A stretch of DNA of 64,000 nt from Burkholderia lata (GCF_902499335.1 NZ_CABVQK010000007.1:1-64000), one strand, 5' to 3'. Shown: positions 9,636 through 20,797, counted from the first letter of the stretch. Numbers and translations are program-made. The notes: generated by a model from the sequence alone, not told the origin.

Positions 9636-10574
9636 ATGACTTTCTTTTCGGTTCTCCTCGCCCTCATCATCGAACAGGTCCGCGCGTTGTCGCCGAACAA
9701 TCCGGTGTTCGCGCTGTTCCAGTTTCATGCGGAAACCGTCGCGCATGGTCTCGACGCAGGCAAGCAGAAGCACGGCATCCTTGCCTGGCTCGCGGTCGTG
9801 CTGCCGTGGGTGCTGATCGTCGCGCTGATCTATTTCCTGCTGTACAAGGTGAGCTTCGTGCTCGCATTCATCTGGAACGTCGTCGTCGTGTATTTCACGC
9901 TCGGCTTCCGCCAGTTCAGCCACTACTTCACCGATATCCACCTCGCGCTCAACAACGACGACGTGCCGCGTGCGCGCGAAATCCTGCACGAGTGGACGGG
10001 CATCGACACGGTCGACATGCCGGTCGGCGAAATCGTCCGCCATACGCTGATTCACGCCGTTGTCGCATCGCATCGCCACGTGTTCGGCGTGTTCTTCTGG
10101 TATGTGCTGCCGATCGGCCCGGCCGGCGCCGTGCTGTACCGGATTTCCGAGTACCTCGCGCGCAGCTGGTCGACGCCGGGCGACGACCGCACGGCGGCTT
10201 TCTCGACGTTCGCGCAGCGCGCGTTCTTCGTGATCGACTGGATTCCCTCGCGATTGACCGCGCTCGGCTTCGCGATCGTCGGCAATTTCGAGGACGCGAT
10301 CTACGCGTGGCGCAACCACACGCGCCAGTGGCCCGATCCGAACGATGGCGTCCTGCTGGCAGCCGGCAGCGGAGCGCTCGGCGCACGCCTCGCGGGGCCG
10401 CTCGCGGAACCGTCGAGCCTCGATGCGCTGGCAGTCGGCGACAGCGGTCCGCTGACAGTCGGTGACGATTGCACGCCGCGCACGCTGCAATCCGCGGTTG
10501 GCCTCGTCTGGCGCGCGGTGATCCTGTGGATGATTCTGCTGCTGATGCTGACGCTCGCCGTCTGGGTGTCGTGA
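9636..10574 (+). CDS. CobD/CbiB-family membrane protein
   Basis: 312 residues with about four membrane segments (residues about 50-70, 75-95, 150-170 and the C-terminal AVILWMILLLMLTLAVWV). The start MTFFSVLLALIIEQVRAL and the segments YFTDIHLALNNDDVPRARE and FEDAIYAWR resemble the family annotated as CobD/CbiB or regulatory signalling modulators (AmpE-related), which is broadly present in Burkholderia and other betaproteobacteria. No other cobalamin gene is nearby, so adenosylcobinamide-phosphate synthesis is not supported by context. The ATG at 9636 is preferred over an upstream in-frame start at 9576, which adds a non-conserved charged leader. Confidence 0.72.
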   Translation: MTFFSVLLALIIEQVRALSPNNPVFALFQFHAETVAHGLDAGKQKHGILAWLAVVLPWVLIVALIYFLLYKVSFVLAFIWNVVVVYFTLGFRQFSHYFTDIHLALNNDDVPRAREILHEWTGIDTVDMPVGEIVRHTLIHAVVASHRHVFGVFFWYVLPIGPAGAVLYRISEYLARSWSTPGDDRTAAFSTFAQRAFFVIDWIPSRLTALGFAIVGNFEDAIYAWRNHTRQWPDPNDGVLLAAGSGALGARLAGPLAEPSSLDALAVGDSGPLTVGDDCTPRTLQSAVGLVWRAVILWMILLLMLTLAVWVS

Positions 10575-10602
10575 CGGGGCAGTGCGGTACCCGATGAAAG
10601 GC

Positions 10603-10633
10603 AAAAGGCCGGCTTGAAGCCGGCCTTTTTGCT
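10603..10633. terminator. Bidirectional intrinsic terminator
   Basis: AAGGCCGGCTT / (G)AAGCCGGCCTTTTT hairpin between two convergent genes, with A-rich and T-rich flanks. Confidence 0.85.
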
Positions 10634-10638
10634 GTGGA

Positions 10639-10956
10639 TCAGTCGTCGAGCGGGTCGCGTATGGCGCCGCATTGCCAGCACGCGGTGAACTGGGCTTCGA
10701 GCGCCTCGCCGCACTGCCGGCAGCGCCACGGCGCGGCGCCGGCCGACGGGCCGTGCGACGCGGCATCGAGGAGCCGGCGCGCGAGCGCGTCGTCGCGTTC
10801 GTCGTCGAGCCACAGCTCCGGCGTGCACGCGTCGGCGGGCAGGCCGCCGAGCGCGCCGGTCGCGTAGCAGTTGTGCAGCTCGCAACCGATGCCGGCCACC
10901 TGAAGCACGTTGGCCCAATGCTGCGCCGTCGCGAGATTGGGTGCCTTGAAACGCAT
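10639..10956 (-). CDS. DUF2007-type putative signal-transducing protein with zinc ribbon
   Basis: 105 residues. The first 65 residues (FKAPNLATAQHWANVLQVAG, GIGCELHNCYATGALGGLP, PELWLDDERDDALARRLL) match the small DUF2007 fold, a ferredoxin-like domain found next to PII-like proteins. The last 35 residues carry CRQCGEALEAQFTACWQCG, two CxxC pairs that should bind one zinc. Role unknown. It lies 66 bp downstream of rsgA in the same direction and is probably the last gene of the M48-rsgA unit; its own terminator overlaps the stop. Confidence 0.75.
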   Translation of the reverse strand: MRFKAPNLATAQHWANVLQVAGIGCELHNCYATGALGGLPADACTPELWLDDERDDALARRLLDAASHGPSAGAAPWRCRQCGEALEAQFTACWQCGAIRDPLDD

Positions 10957-11022
10957 CGCGGCTCCTGTCGGTGAAAGCCGGCCCGCATGGCACCGGCTGG
11001 CCGTCGCGCGCGTGCCGCGCGA

Positions 11023-11964
11023 TCAGCGGACGATCTGGCTCGCCTCGTGCACGAGCTGCGCGTACAGCGCATGCCGCGACGGTGCGATGCGGCCGTCGGT
11101 GACGGCTTCCAGAATCGCGCAGCCAGGTTCGTGCAGATGATGGCAATTATAGAAACGGCAGTCGGCGAGCAGCGGCCGGAACTCCGGAAATGCGCGCTCG
11201 AGACGGCCTTCCGTGAGGTGGTAGAGGCCGAATTCCTGGAAGCCCGGCGAATCGATCAGCGCGCCGCCGCCCTGCAATGGGTAGAGGCGCGTGAACGTCG
11301 TCGTGTGACGGCCGCTGTTGAGCGCGGCCGAAATCTCGCGCGTGGCGGCTTCGGCATCGGGAACGAGCAGGTTCACGAGCGTCGACTTGCCCATCCCGGA
11401 CTGGCCGAGCAGGATCGTCGAATGCCCGGTAAGGTGCGGCATCAGTTGTGCGCGCGCATCGTCGGGCGAGCCCTTCACCGACAGCTCGAGCACGTCGTAG
11501 CCGAGTGCGCGGTACGGCGCGAGGCGCTCGCGCGCGACCGGCAGCGCGGCTTCGACGTCGATCTTGTTCAGCACGACGAGCGGCTTCAGCTCGTTCGCCT
11601 CGGCGGCGATCAGCGCGCGGCCGAGCAGGTCCTCGCTGAAGTAGGGCTCGGTCGCGAGCACGATCAGCAGCTGGTCGAGGTTGGCCGCGAACAGCTTCGA
11701 CTTGAACTGGTCCGAACGGTACAGCAGGTTGCGCCGCTCGCCGATCTCGACGATGACGCCCTGGTCGGCCGATGCGAGTTCGTACGCGACACGGTCGCCG
11801 ACAGCGATATCGCTCTTCTTGCCGCGCGGGAAGCACTGCAGCATCGGGCCGCCGTCGTCGGGTGCGACGATGTAGTGGCGCCCGTGCGCCGCGATCACGC
11901 GGCCTTCGACCCGTTGCGCGTTCGACGCACGCGGGGCCGGCTTGCGGGAGGTCGGGCGGCTCAT
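11023..11964 (-). CDS. rsgA: Small ribosomal subunit biogenesis GTPase RsgA
   Basis: 313 residues: N-terminal OB fold ([20 protein letters not shown]), circularly permuted GTPase domain with G4 NKID first, then the P-loop GQSGMGKST and G3 DSPGF, and a C-terminal zinc-binding domain ([14 protein letters not shown], i.e. Cx5CxHx5C). The order G4-G1-G3 is the permuted signature of the YjeQ family. RsgA checks late 30S assembly by releasing RbfA. The ATG overlaps the stop of the M48 protease gene by 4 bases, so the two are co-translated. Confidence 0.96.
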   Translation of the reverse strand: MSRPTSRKPAPRASNAQRVEGRVIAAHGRHYIVAPDDGGPMLQCFPRGKKSDIAVGDRVAYELASADQGVIVEIGERRNLLYRSDQFKSKLFAANLDQLLIVLATEPYFSEDLLGRALIAAEANELKPLVVLNKIDVEAALPVARERLAPYRALGYDVLELSVKGSPDDARAQLMPHLTGHSTILLGQSGMGKSTLVNLLVPDAEAATREISAALNSGRHTTTFTRLYPLQGGGALIDSPGFQEFGLYHLTEGRLERAFPEFRPLLADCRFYNCHHLHEPGCAILEAVTDGRIAPSRHALYAQLVHEASQIVR

Positions 11965-13220
11965 GCGTGCTGCAGCAAGCGGTCGATCCGCTGCGACGCA
12001 GGCGGATGCGAGTAGTAGAAGGCCGTGTAGACGGGGTCGGGCGTCAGCGTCGACGCGTTGTCCTCATAGAGCTTGACGAGTGCGCTGACGAGATCCTGCG
12101 CATCGGTCTGGCTGGCCGCGAACGCGTCGGCCTCGAATTCGTGCTTGCGCGACGTGAGGCTGCCGAACGGCGTCGCGAAGAACAGGAACACGGGAATCGC
12201 GAGGAAGAACAGCACGAGCGCGGCACCCGCGTTGCTCGTGTCGAGCGACGGCGTGACGCCGAGCCCCGTATAGAACCACGTGCGTTGCGCCAGCCAGCCG
12301 AGCAGCGCGAGCAGCACGAGGCTCAGCACGAACGACACGAGCATGCGCTTCATCACGTGGCGGCGCTTGAAGTGGCCGAGTTCGTGCGCGAGCACGGCCT
12401 CGATTTCCTGGCCGGACAGGCGCGCGAGCAGCGTGTCGAAGAACACGATCCGCTTCGACGCGCCGAAGCCCGTGAAGTACGCGTTGCCGTGCGCGGAGCG
12501 GCGGCTGCCGTCCATCACGAACAGCCCCTTCGCCGCAAAGCCGCAGCGCTTCATCAGCGACTCGATGCGCGCGCGCAGCGCGTCGTCCTTCAGCGGCTCG
12601 AACTTGTTGAAGATCGGTGCGATGAAGGTGGGGTAGATCAGCAGCACGAGCATCTGGAACGCGACCCAGACGATCCAGGTCCACAGCCACCACAGGCTGC
12701 CGGCCTGGTTCATCAGCCACAGCACGACGAACAGCAGCGGCAGGCCGAGCGCGGCGCCGAGCAGCGAGTTTTTCAACATGTCGGTGAAGAACAGCCGCTT
12801 CGTCATCCGGTTGAAGCCGAAGCGCTGTTCGATTCCGAACTGGCGGTAGTACTCGAACGGGATGTCGATGACGCTCGTGATCACGAGCACCGCAGCGACG
12901 AGCGCGACCTGCTGCCCGTAGCCGCGGCCGAGCCAGCCGGTGAGCAGCGTGTCGAGCGCGCCGACGCCGCCGAGCAGCGTGAGGCCGACCAGCACGGCCG
13001 CGCTGACGACGATCTCGAGCATCGTCAGCCGGGTGCGCTCGACCGTATAGTCGGCCGCGCGCTGGTGGGCGGTCAGCGGGATAGTTGCGCTGAATTGCGC
13101 GGGGACGCCGTTGCGGTGCGCCGCGACGAAGCGGATCTGCCGCGACGCGAGCCACAGCTTGGTGACGACCATCGCGAGCACGGCGAGCGCGAACAGCAGG
13201 GTGAACGAAAAGGGTGACAT
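11961..13220 (-). CDS. M48 family membrane metalloprotease (Ste24-like)
   Basis: 419 residues. Multiple membrane helices and the zinc-metalloprotease motif HELGH (in [13 protein letters not shown], about residue 285) with a third ligand glutamate in [12 protein letters not shown]. The N-terminal region ([16 protein letters not shown]) is the CAAX prenyl protease 1 N-terminal domain, so this is a Ste24-type, not an HtpX-type enzyme. Bacteria lack CAAX prenylation; the natural role is presumed to be membrane-protein quality control. The ATG at 13220 is used; the frame extends upstream only to a TTG at 13232. Divergent from orn. Confidence 0.9.
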   Translation of the reverse strand: MSPFSFTLLFALAVLAMVVTKLWLASRQIRFVAAHRNGVPAQFSATIPLTAHQRAADYTVERTRLTMLEIVVSAAVLVGLTLLGGVGALDTLLTGWLGRGYGQQVALVAAVLVITSVIDIPFEYYRQFGIEQRFGFNRMTKRLFFTDMLKNSLLGAALGLPLLFVVLWLMNQAGSLWWLWTWIVWVAFQMLVLLIYPTFIAPIFNKFEPLKDDALRARIESLMKRCGFAAKGLFVMDGSRRSAHGNAYFTGFGASKRIVFFDTLLARLSGQEIEAVLAHELGHFKRRHVMKRMLVSFVLSLVLLALLGWLAQRTWFYTGLGVTPSLDTSNAGAALVLFFLAIPVFLFFATPFGSLTSRKHEFEADAFAASQTDAQDLVSALVKLYEDNASTLTPDPVYTAFYYSHPPASQRIDRLLQHA

Positions 13221-13334
13221 CGAAGGCGCCAAAGGGTTCTATGCGAGAATTATATGTTCTTGCGGACCGGGCCCGCTGATGCGATGCCGGCCGCCCGGGC
13301 GGCGCCGCGCGCCGTCCGCCATTTTCCAGGATGA

Positions 13335-13958
<624 letters not shown>

Positions 13959-14004
13959 GCGGGCCGGCACGCGCTCAGCGCTGGGTAAAGGCTCCGCGCC
14001 GGGC

Positions 14005-14613
14005 TCAGCGCCGAGCGCTTTTCGGCCGGAACGCCGCGACCACCGCGGCGTCGGTCTCGATGTACGGGCCGCCGATCAGGTCGATGCAGTAGGGCACCGC
14101 GGCGAAAATGCCGGGCACGGTCGACTGGCCGTCGGCATCGCGCAGCCCTTCGAGCGTTTCCCGGATCGACTTCGGCTGGCCGGGCAGGTTGATGATCAGC
14201 GCCGCATGGTCGGCTGTCTCGCGGATCACCGCGACCTGTCGCGACAGGATCGCGGTCGGCACGAAATTCAGGCTGATCTGCCGCATCTGTTCGCCGAATC
14301 CCGGCATTTCCTTCGTCGCCACGGCCAGCGTGGCCTCGGGCGTCACGTCGCGGCGCGCGGGGCCCGTGCCGCCCGTCGTCAGCACGAGATCGCACCCCGC
14401 GACGTCGACCAGCTCGGCGAGCGTGGCGGAGATCGTGGGCGCATCGTCCTGGATCAGGCGCGTTTCGGCGCGCCACGGCGACGTGAGCGCACCGGCGAGC
14501 CACTCCTGCAGTGCCGGAATGCCTTTGTCCTCGTAGACGCCCGTGCTCGCGCGGTCGCTGATCGACACGAGGCCGACGACGAGCTCGTCCGGGTGGTTAC
14601 GCTTCGTCGTCAT
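14005..14613 (-). CDS. mogA: Molybdopterin adenylyltransferase MogA
   Basis: 202 residues starting [20 protein letters not shown]. The MoCF-biosynthesis motif [19 protein letters not shown] and the C-terminal [16 protein letters not shown] identify MogA/MoaB-type enzymes; [10 protein letters not shown] is typical of MogA. It adenylylates molybdopterin before MoeA inserts molybdate. The start at 14613 overlaps the end of the darP/yjgA gene by 17 bases, indicating co-transcription. It is separated by 26 kb from the moaA-mobA-moeA cluster in this window. Confidence 0.93.
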   Translation of the reverse strand: MTTKRNHPDELVVGLVSISDRASTGVYEDKGIPALQEWLAGALTSPWRAETRLIQDDAPTISATLAELVDVAGCDLVLTTGGTGPARRDVTPEATLAVATKEMPGFGEQMRQISLNFVPTAILSRQVAVIRETADHAALIINLPGQPKSIRETLEGLRDADGQSTVPGIFAAVPYCIDLIGGPYIETDAAVVAAFRPKSARR

Positions 14614-15199
14614 GGTCGTCTTCAGTGTCGTCCGGCGCATCGTCACCCGCATCGGGCGTGCCGCTGGCGGTCTTGATCCACTGGAACAGCTCGCGGAAAT
14701 AGCGCGGCGGCTTGCCTTGCTGCGCTTCCTTGCGTGCATTGCGGATCAGCGTGCGGCCTTCCTGGATATCCGCTTCCGGGTGCTGGCGCAGGAATTCGGT
14801 CAGCGCGTCGTCGTTGGCGAGCAACTGGTCGCGCGTGCGCTCGATCCAGTGCAGGCGGGCCGTTGCAGCCTTGTTCACGCCGCGTTGTGCGTCGAGTGCA
14901 GTGCGCAGCGCGGCCGTTTCGTCGTCCGTCAGCGAGCGCATCACGCGGCCGACGTACTGGAGCTGGCGGCGCTTGCCTTCGTGATCGGTGATCCGGCGTG
15001 CCTCGCGAACGGCGTCCGCGAGACTTTCGGGCATCGGCATGCGCTTGAGGGCGTCCTTCGGCAGATCGACGAGCGCCTGGCCGAGCACCTGCAACTCGTG
15101 CATCTCGCGCTTCAACTGGGATTTGCTGGGGCGATCGTAGCCATTGTCGTCGTCTTCGGCGGCATGCTCGATCGGCTGGATTCGGGTTTTGCGTGTCAT
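14597..15199 (-). CDS. yjgA: Ribosome-associated protein DarP (YjgA, DUF615)
   Basis: 200 residues, highly charged and helical. [41 protein letters not shown] text and [19 protein letters not shown] are DUF615 signatures. E. coli YjgA/DarP binds late 50S precursors and helps shape the peptidyl transferase centre. The Asp/Glu-rich C-terminus ([15 protein letters not shown]) is a Burkholderia feature. The ATG at 15199 begins the conserved [11 protein letters not shown]; an ATG at 15208 would add three residues. Confidence 0.92.
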   Translation of the reverse strand: MTRKTRIQPIEHAAEDDDNGYDRPSKSQLKREMHELQVLGQALVDLPKDALKRMPMPESLADAVREARRITDHEGKRRQLQYVGRVMRSLTDDETAALRTALDAQRGVNKAATARLHWIERTRDQLLANDDALTEFLRQHPEADIQEGRTLIRNARKEAQQGKPPRYFRELFQWIKTASGTPDAGDDAPDDTEDDHDDEA

Positions 15200-15326
15200 G
15201 GACGGCATTGTATCGCGCCGCGGACACCCCAAGCTTGTCGGTGTCCGGCCCCGGACCTTGCTATGATCGCGGGATACGCAACATTTTGAACATGCGGGCG
15301 CCCGCCCGCCACCGGATATCCAGACG

Positions 15327-16697
15327 ATGGCAGCCAATCTCGACGTACAAGCGCGCTATTTCCCGCACACGCAGGACCAGCTCAAAGAAATCGCCTCCGA
15401 CATCCTTCGCCATGCGAAGGCGCTCGGCGCGACGGATGCCGCGACCGAAATCTCCGAGGGCGACGGCCTGTCGGTGTCGGTGCGCCGCGGCGAAGTCGAA
15501 ACGATCGAGCACAACCGCGACAAGATGGTCGGTGTGACCGTGTTCATCGGCAAGAAGCGCGGCAACGCGAGCACGTCGGATTTCTCGCCGGGCGCGATCA
15601 AGGATACTGTTGCCGCTGCATACAACATCGCGCGCTTCACGGCCGAGGACGAGGCGGCCGGCCTGGCCGAGGCCGAGCTGCTTGAAACCGACCCGCGCGA
15701 CCTCGATCTGTACCACCCGTGGGCGCTGACGGCCGACGAGGCTGTCGAGCTTGCCCGCCGCGCGGAAGACGCCGCATTCGCGGTCAGCCCGCAGATCCGC
15801 AATTCGGAAGGCGCGAGCGTGTCGGCCCAGCATTCGCAGTTCGTGCTCGCGACGTCGCGCGGCTTCCTGTCCGGCTACCCGTATTCGCGCCACTACATCG
15901 CATGCGCGCCGATCGCGGGCAGCGGCCGTCACATGCAGCGCGACGATTGGTATTCGTCGAAGCGCAGCGCGATCGATCTCGCGGCGCCCGAAGCGGTGGG
16001 CCGTTACGCGGCCGAGCGTGCGCTCGCACGGATGGGCGCGCGCCGTCTCGACACCCGCAAGGTGCCCGTGTTGTTCGAGGCGCCGCTCGCGGCCGGCCTG
16101 CTCGGCGCGTTCGTGCAGGCGGTGAGCGGCGGTGCGTTGTACCGCAAGACGTCGTTCCTCGTCGACAGCCTCGGCAAGCCGGTGTTCGCGCCGCACATCC
16201 AGGTCGTCGAGGATCCGCACGTGCCGCGTGCGATGGGCAGCGCGCCGTTCGACGAGGAAGGCGTGCGCACGCGTGCGCGCAGCGTCGTCACGGATGGCGT
16301 CGTCGAAGGCTACTTCCTGTCGACCTATTCGGCGCGCAAGCTCGGCACGCAGACCACCGGCAACGCGGGCGGCTCGCACAACCTCGCGCTGCGCAGCTCG
16401 AGCACGCAGCCGGGCGACGATTTCGACGCGATGCTGAAGAAGCTCGGCACGGGCCTGCTGCTGACCGAGCTGATGGGGCAGGGCGTCAACTACGTGACGG
16501 GCGACTATTCGCGCGGCGCGGCGGGCTTCTGGGTCGAGAACGGCGTGATCCAGTATCCGGTCGAGGAAATCACCGTCGCGAGCACGCTGCAGGAAATGTT
16601 CCGGCATATCGTCGCGATCGGCGCCGATTCGATCGTGCGCGGCACGAAGGAAACGGGCTCGGTGCTGATCGAGCAGATGACGATCGCCGGGCAGTAA
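15327..16697 (+). CDS. pmbA: Metalloprotease PmbA/TldE
   Basis: 456 residues, the expected length. TldE works with TldD as a heterodimeric protease that matures some ribosomally made peptides and degrades unfolded peptides; in the pair TldD carries the active-site zinc. Recognisable segments: [20 protein letters not shown] near the N-terminus, [40 protein letters not shown] and [13 protein letters not shown], ending [14 protein letters not shown] text. No tldD is adjacent. Divergent from yjgA. Confidence 0.95.
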   Translation: MAANLDVQARYFPHTQDQLKEIASDILRHAKALGATDAATEISEGDGLSVSVRRGEVETIEHNRDKMVGVTVFIGKKRGNASTSDFSPGAIKDTVAAAYNIARFTAEDEAAGLAEAELLETDPRDLDLYHPWALTADEAVELARRAEDAAFAVSPQIRNSEGASVSAQHSQFVLATSRGFLSGYPYSRHYIACAPIAGSGRHMQRDDWYSSKRSAIDLAAPEAVGRYAAERALARMGARRLDTRKVPVLFEAPLAAGLLGAFVQAVSGGALYRKTSFLVDSLGKPVFAPHIQVVEDPHVPRAMGSAPFDEEGVRTRARSVVTDGVVEGYFLSTYSARKLGTQTTGNAGGSHNLALRSSSTQPGDDFDAMLKKLGTGLLLTELMGQGVNYVTGDYSRGAAGFWVENGVIQYPVEEITVASTLQEMFRHIVAIGADSIVRGTKETGSVLIEQMTIAGQ

Positions 16698-16727
16698 GCG
16701 GCGCGCGGCATCGGCCGCCATCAAACG

Positions 16728-16765
16728 AAAAAGCCCGACCGGCGTAAGCCGGTCGGGCTTTTTTC
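16728..16765. terminator. Bidirectional intrinsic terminator, pmbA / folA
   Basis: AAGCCCGACCGGC / GCCGGTCGGGCTT perfect 13-bp stem with a GTAA loop, A-run before and TTTT after. Confidence 0.92.
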
Positions 16766-16780
16766 ATGGCGCGCGACGCG

Positions 16781-17281
16781 TCAGCCGCGCTTGCGCGCGT
16801 AGACGACGAACGCATAGCCGAACGTGTTCGGCGCGGCCGCCTGGTGCGCATCGCGCGACACTTCCTGCCACTGCGCGGCGTCGGGCGCCGGAAACGACGC
16901 GTCACCGTCGAAGTCGGCATCGATCTCGGTGACGACCAGCTTGTCGGCGAGTGCGAGGCCTTCCGTGTAGAGTTGGGCGCCGCCGATCAGGAACGCTTCG
17001 GGCACCCCGTCGCGCGCGGCGAGCGCCAGCGCGTCGGCGAGCGACGTGACGGTGTCGCAGCCGTCGAAGCGTCGCGTCGCGTCGCGCGTGACGACGATAT
17101 TGCGGCGGCCCGGCAGCGGCCGGCCGATCGACTCGTGGGTCTTGCGGCCCATCACGATCGGTGCACCCATCGTCGTGCGCTTGAAGAAGGCGAGATCTTC
17201 GGGAAGTTTCCAGGGCAACTGGTTGTCGCGGCCGATGATGCCGTTGCGGGCACGCGCGACGATCAGGGTCAACGTCGTCAT
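16781..17281 (-). CDS. folA: Dihydrofolate reductase
   Basis: 166 residues starting [20 protein letters not shown]. Classical DHFR motifs: [20 protein letters not shown] (substrate-binding loop with the active-site acidic residue E in LPED), [19 protein letters not shown] (NADPH binding) and IGGAQLYTE. It reduces dihydrofolate to tetrahydrofolate and is the trimethoprim target; thyA, which makes dihydrofolate, lies 2.5 kb away, with two unrelated genes in between. The long upstream extension of the frame to 17398 is not conserved. Confidence 0.97.
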   Translation of the reverse strand: MTTLTLIVARARNGIIGRDNQLPWKLPEDLAFFKRTTMGAPIVMGRKTHESIGRPLPGRRNIVVTRDATRRFDGCDTVTSLADALALAARDGVPEAFLIGGAQLYTEGLALADKLVVTEIDADFDGDASFPAPDAAQWQEVSRDAHQAAAPNTFGYAFVVYARKRG

Positions 17282-17555
17282 GAAGGTCGTGGGAGAGGAA
17301 AACCGGAATGGCGCCGATTCTACCGGAACGGCGGCGCGCGCCGGTTCCTGGTGTGCGCATCCGCCTTTCCGTGCTGCGCGCCGCGACGCTCGAGGCAATG
17401 CGTCGCGGCGACGGAATGAATAAAAAGAGTGCCCGCCGGGGGACGGAGCACAAAACCGTTTCGTGTTGCGAGATCGCCGATACCGGCCTCTGATCGATGC
17501 TGTCCGGCCCGCTCAAATCAATACGTGATCCTTATCAAATGGATCGGCTCGGGCA

Positions 17556-17885
17556 TCACTGATGCGTACTGCCTTGCGCGGTGCCTTCCATCGCGTGCTG
17601 CACGTCGCCCGGCTGCGGCAACGGGAGCGGTATGGGCAGCGGCAATTGGGGCGGCGGGATCTCGTCCCACAGCGTCACCGAAGTCTTGCCGGCCTGCAGC
17701 GGTTTCGGTGACGACACGGTCACGATGCCGAACCCGTTGCCGTGCTGCATGCTCGGCGCGTTTGCGGCAAGGAGCGTGGCGCGATCCGGATTCGTGCCTT
17801 CGTCCGCGCGTGCGGGTGTGGGCGGGCCGGCGGCCGCGACCGCAATGGCCATCGGCACGAAAGAAAGTAAAAGATGTTTTCGCAT
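17556..17885 (-). CDS. Small secreted proline-rich protein, unknown function
   Basis: 109 residues. A Sec signal peptide is evident (MRKHLLLSFVPMAIAVAAAG, likely cut after PARA), so the mature protein of about 80 residues is exported. The C-terminal half holds a proline ladder, IPPPQLPLPIPLPLPQPG. I do not recognise the family. The start is supported by the signal sequence. It is transcribed away from the VpsR-like regulator across a 500-bp gap that contains a sigma-54-like promoter at 17915-17930, which suggests that the neighbouring activator may control it. Downstream (lower coordinates) a weak GC stem followed by TCTTTTTATT around 17420-17447 could end the message. Confidence 0.65.
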   Translation of the reverse strand: MRKHLLLSFVPMAIAVAAAGPPTPARADEGTNPDRATLLAANAPSMQHGNGFGIVTVSSPKPLQAGKTSVTLWDEIPPPQLPLPIPLPLPQPGDVQHAMEGTAQGSTHQ

Positions 17886-17914
17886 GGTCGCTGTCTCCGA
17901 CGGTTTCCGTATTC

Positions 17915-17930
17915 AGCGAAATGCATGCCA
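17915..17930 (-). promoter_or_regulatory. Possible sigma-54 (-24/-12) promoter
   Basis: Read on the minus strand the site is TGGCATGCATTTCGCT: GG and GC are 10 bases apart as required for RpoN promoters (consensus TGGCAC-N5-TTGC), with three of the remaining conserved positions deviating. It would start transcription about 20 bases before the 109-residue secreted protein. Suggestive only, because single matches arise by chance. Confidence 0.35.
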
Positions 17931-18004
17931 TCGCGCCGGGACCGTTGTAGAGACTGCGATTCGTGCGCAAGCGTTGCGAATTGTGTCTAAAAACGGCTGA
18001 AAAT

Positions 18005-18020
18005 GTTTCAGACGTGAAAC
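18005..18020. promoter_or_regulatory. Inverted repeat, candidate enhancer-binding site
   Basis: GTTTCA-GACG-TGAAAC: perfect 6-bp arms with a 4-bp centre, about 100 bp upstream of the putative sigma-54 start, the distance expected for an activator of the enhancer-binding class. Confidence 0.35.
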
Positions 18021-18386
18021 GAGGGGGCTCGGGAATTCTGCGGATTCATTCGTTACGCTTCAAGGACGAAAATCGTCGCACGTGTTGATGAGAGAACATA
18101 TCGCTGCGCAGGTGCTATGTGCAGACGATTGACATGCATCGACCTCCTGAGCGATTCGGCCGTATCGCTCACTGCGCTGAAATCGGATTGTCGTATTCAG
18201 TGCCTATAACTAAGCTGTCTTGATCAAAATAACTGGACGCGAGATAAGCGCCATCATGCGAGGCCTTGTCGTCGCCGCGCATCGGCATGGCGAATCGAGC
18301 CGCCTTCGGCTGACCCGATTCGATCCTTTCGCACGTGACCTGGCGTGCACGGCAATCGTTAGACGGTTGATGAACGGGGTGAGCAT

Positions 18387-19784
18387 ATGGGCGCCGATCA
18401 GCGGCACGTGATCTACTATTCGCGCGAACCGAACGACGCGTTGCGCGGCCATTTCGACGAATGCGGTTGGCGTGTCGATCTCGCGGAAACCGTGCGGGAC
18501 GTACGACGCGTCGTACAGCATGGCGTTGCAACGGCCGGGCTGCTCGATTTTTCGCCGGGCTTCAAGCCCTCGGACCTGCGCGAACTCGAATCTTGTCTGA
18601 GCATTCAGCACATCGGCTGGATCGCTGCGACGCGCCGTGGCCAGTTGCAGGACGCCACGCTGCGCCATCTCATTCGCGACTACTGTTTCGACTACGTGAC
18701 GATGCCGTACGAGACGGCGCGGATCGTCGAGACCGTCGGTCATGCGCACGGCATGATCGCGCTGACCGAGCCCGTTGCGCCGCCTGTCGGCGCGGGACGC
18801 AGCGAAGGCGAAATGGTCGGGACCTGCGATGCGATGCTCGGTCTCTTCAGGACGATACGCCGTGTCGCGGCGACCGACGCGCCGGTGTTCATCTCCGGCG
18901 AATCGGGTACCGGCAAGGAGTTGACGGCGGTCGCGATTCACGAACGCTCGTCGCGCGCGCAGGCGCCGTTCATCGCGATCAACTGCGGCGCGATTCCGTC
19001 GACGCTGCTGCAGGCCGAGCTGTTCGGCTATGAGCGCGGCGCGTTCACCGGCGCGAACCAACGCAAGATCGGTCGCGTCGAGGCCGCCAACGGCGGCACG
19101 CTGTTTCTCGACGAGATCGGCGACTTGCCGCTCGAAAGCCAGGCAAGCCTGTTGCGCTTCCTGCAGGAAGGCAAGATCGAGCGGTTGGGTGCCCATGTGT
19201 CGGTGCCCGTCGACGTGCGCGTGATCTGCGCGACGCACGTGGACATGGAGGCGGCGCTGCGCGAAGGGCGGTTCCGCGAGGACCTGTTCCATCGCCTGTG
19301 CGTGCTGAAGATCGAGGAGCCGCCGCTGCGCGCGCGCGGCAAGGACATCGAGGTACTCGCGCGCCACATGCTCGAGCGTTTCAAGGGCGATGCGCATCGT
19401 CGCCTGCGCGGTTTTTCCCCTGACGCGGTCGCGTCGCTGTACGGCTACTCGTGGCCGGGCAACGTGCGCGAACTGATCAACCGCGTGCGCCGCGCGATCG
19501 TCATGTCGGAGGGCCGGATGATCACCGCGGCCGATCTCGAGCTGAACGACTTTGCGACGCTCGCGCCCGTGTCGCTGCTGGAGGCGCGTGAGGCGGCCGA
19601 ACGGCAGGTGATCGAGCAGGCGTTGTTGCGCCATCGCGGCCGTTTCGCGGATGCCGCGCGCGAACTTGGCGTGTCGCGCGTCACGCTCTACCGGCTGATG
19701 TGCGCGCACGGCATGCGCGATCGCGGCGACACGCTGGCAGGGTTTTCGGCGCCGTTGTCGGGCCTTCCGCAGCACGCTTGCTAA
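18387..19784 (+). CDS. Sigma-54-dependent VpsR-like transcriptional regulator
   Basis: 465 residues. N-terminal domain (1-130) lacks a conventional receiver phosphosite pattern and ends [20 protein letters not shown] then GHAHGM, resembling the N-terminal domain of VpsR. The AAA+ domain has Walker A GESGTGKE, the sigma-54 contact loop GAFTGA, Walker [14 protein letters not shown] and arginine fingers in REDLFHRL. A Fis-type helix-turn-helix closes the protein (residues about 405-445, [19 protein letters not shown]). Unlike Vibrio VpsR the GAFTGA loop is intact, so RpoN-dependent activation is expected. Family members commonly respond to c-di-GMP and control exopolysaccharide, biofilm or motility; that role is inference. 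No polysaccharide genes are nearby. Confidence 0.87.
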   Translation: MGADQRHVIYYSREPNDALRGHFDECGWRVDLAETVRDVRRVVQHGVATAGLLDFSPGFKPSDLRELESCLSIQHIGWIAATRRGQLQDATLRHLIRDYCFDYVTMPYETARIVETVGHAHGMIALTEPVAPPVGAGRSEGEMVGTCDAMLGLFRTIRRVAATDAPVFISGESGTGKELTAVAIHERSSRAQAPFIAINCGAIPSTLLQAELFGYERGAFTGANQRKIGRVEAANGGTLFLDEIGDLPLESQASLLRFLQEGKIERLGAHVSVPVDVRVICATHVDMEAALREGRFREDLFHRLCVLKIEEPPLRARGKDIEVLARHMLERFKGDAHRRLRGFSPDAVASLYGYSWPGNVRELINRVRRAIVMSEGRMITAADLELNDFATLAPVSLLEAREAAERQVIEQALLRHRGRFADAARELGVSRVTLYRLMCAHGMRDRGDTLAGFSAPLSGLPQHAC

Positions 19785-19825
19785 AATTGGCGGGTACGGC
19801 CGCCCTCGCGGCCGAAGGAACCCGC

Positions 19826-20797
19826 ATGAAACAGTATCTCGATCTCGTTCGTACCATTCTCGATACCGGCACCTGGCAGGAGAACCGCACGGGGATCCGC
19901 ACCATCAGCATGCCGGGCGCGATGTTGCGCTTCGACCTGCAGCAAGGCTTCCCGGCCGTGACGACCAAGAAGCTCGCGTTCAAGTCCGCGATCGGCGAAC
20001 TGGTCGGCTTCCTGCGCGCATCGCGCAGCGCGGCCGATTTCCGCGCGCTCGGCTGCAAGGTGTGGGACGCGAACGCGAACGAGAACGCGCAGTGGCTCGC
20101 GAACCCGTATCGCCAGGGCGTCGACGATCTCGGCGACGTGTATGGCGTGCAATGGCGCCAGTGGCCGGGATACAAGGTGCTCGACGCGGGCGCCGACGCA
20201 CAGATCGCCGACGCGACGCGCCGAGGCTTCCGGATCGTCACGCGTTTCGACGAAGACGGCGCGCCGAAGGTGCTGCTGTACAAGGCGATCGACCAGTTGC
20301 GCCAGTGCCTGGACACGATCATGGAGAACCCGTCCGATCGCCGGATCCTGTTTCACGCGTGGAATCCGGCCGTGCTCGACGAGATCGCGCTGCCCGCGTG
20401 CCATCTGCTGTACCAGTTCCTGCCGAATGCGACGAAGCGCGAAATCTCGCTGTGCCTGTACATCCGCAGCAATGACGTCGGCCTCGGCACGCCGTTCAAC
20501 CTGACGGAAGGGGCCGCGCTGCTGTCGCTCGTCGGCCGGCTGACGGGCTACACGCCGCGCTGGTTCACGTACTTCATCGGCGACGCGCACATCTACGAGA
20601 ACCAGCTCGACATGCTGCAGCGCCAGCTTACGCGCGAGCCTTACGACAGCCCGCGGCTCGAGATTGCCGAGCGCGTGCCGGAATACGCGAAGACGGGCGT
20701 CTACGCACCCGAGTGGCTGGAGCAGATCGAGCCGTCCGATTTCTCGCTGGTCGGCTACCGCCACCACGAGCCGCTGACCGCGCCGATGGCGGTCTGA
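19826..20797 (+). CDS. thyA: Thymidylate synthase
   Basis: 323 residues starting [20 protein letters not shown]. The catalytic cysteine is in [13 protein letters not shown] and the folate/dUMP-binding segment is [17 protein letters not shown]. It converts dUMP to dTMP using methylene-tetrahydrofolate. The protein is about 60 residues longer than the E. coli enzyme because of an insertion around residues 90-150 ([20 protein letters not shown]), as in Lactobacillus-type enzymes. The upstream frame overlaps the regulator gene and is not used. RBS GAAGGAA precedes the ATG. Confidence 0.97.
   Translation: MKQYLDLVRTILDTGTWQENRTGIRTISMPGAMLRFDLQQGFPAVTTKKLAFKSAIGELVGFLRASRSAADFRALGCKVWDANANENAQWLANPYRQGVDDLGDVYGVQWRQWPGYKVLDAGADAQIADATRRGFRIVTRFDEDGAPKVLLYKAIDQLRQCLDTIMENPSDRRILFHAWNPAVLDEIALPACHLLYQFLPNATKREISLCLYIRSNDVGLGTPFNLTEGAALLSLVGRLTGYTPRWFTYFIGDAHIYENQLDMLQRQLTREPYDSPRLEIAERVPEYAKTGVYAPEWLEQIEPSDFSLVGYRHHEPLTAPMAV

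Larger units (their letters stand above)
17886..18386. other. 501-bp intergenic region between secreted protein and VpsR-like regulator
   Basis: No credible ORF. It holds the sigma-54-like site near the left gene, an inverted repeat GTTTCA-GACG-TGAAAC at 18005-18020 and a shorter dyad CGCAA-GCG-TTGCG at 17967-17979. A weak sigma-70-like pair (TTGATC, 17-bp spacer, GATAAG, 18220-18248) could serve the regulator gene. Confidence 0.5.
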
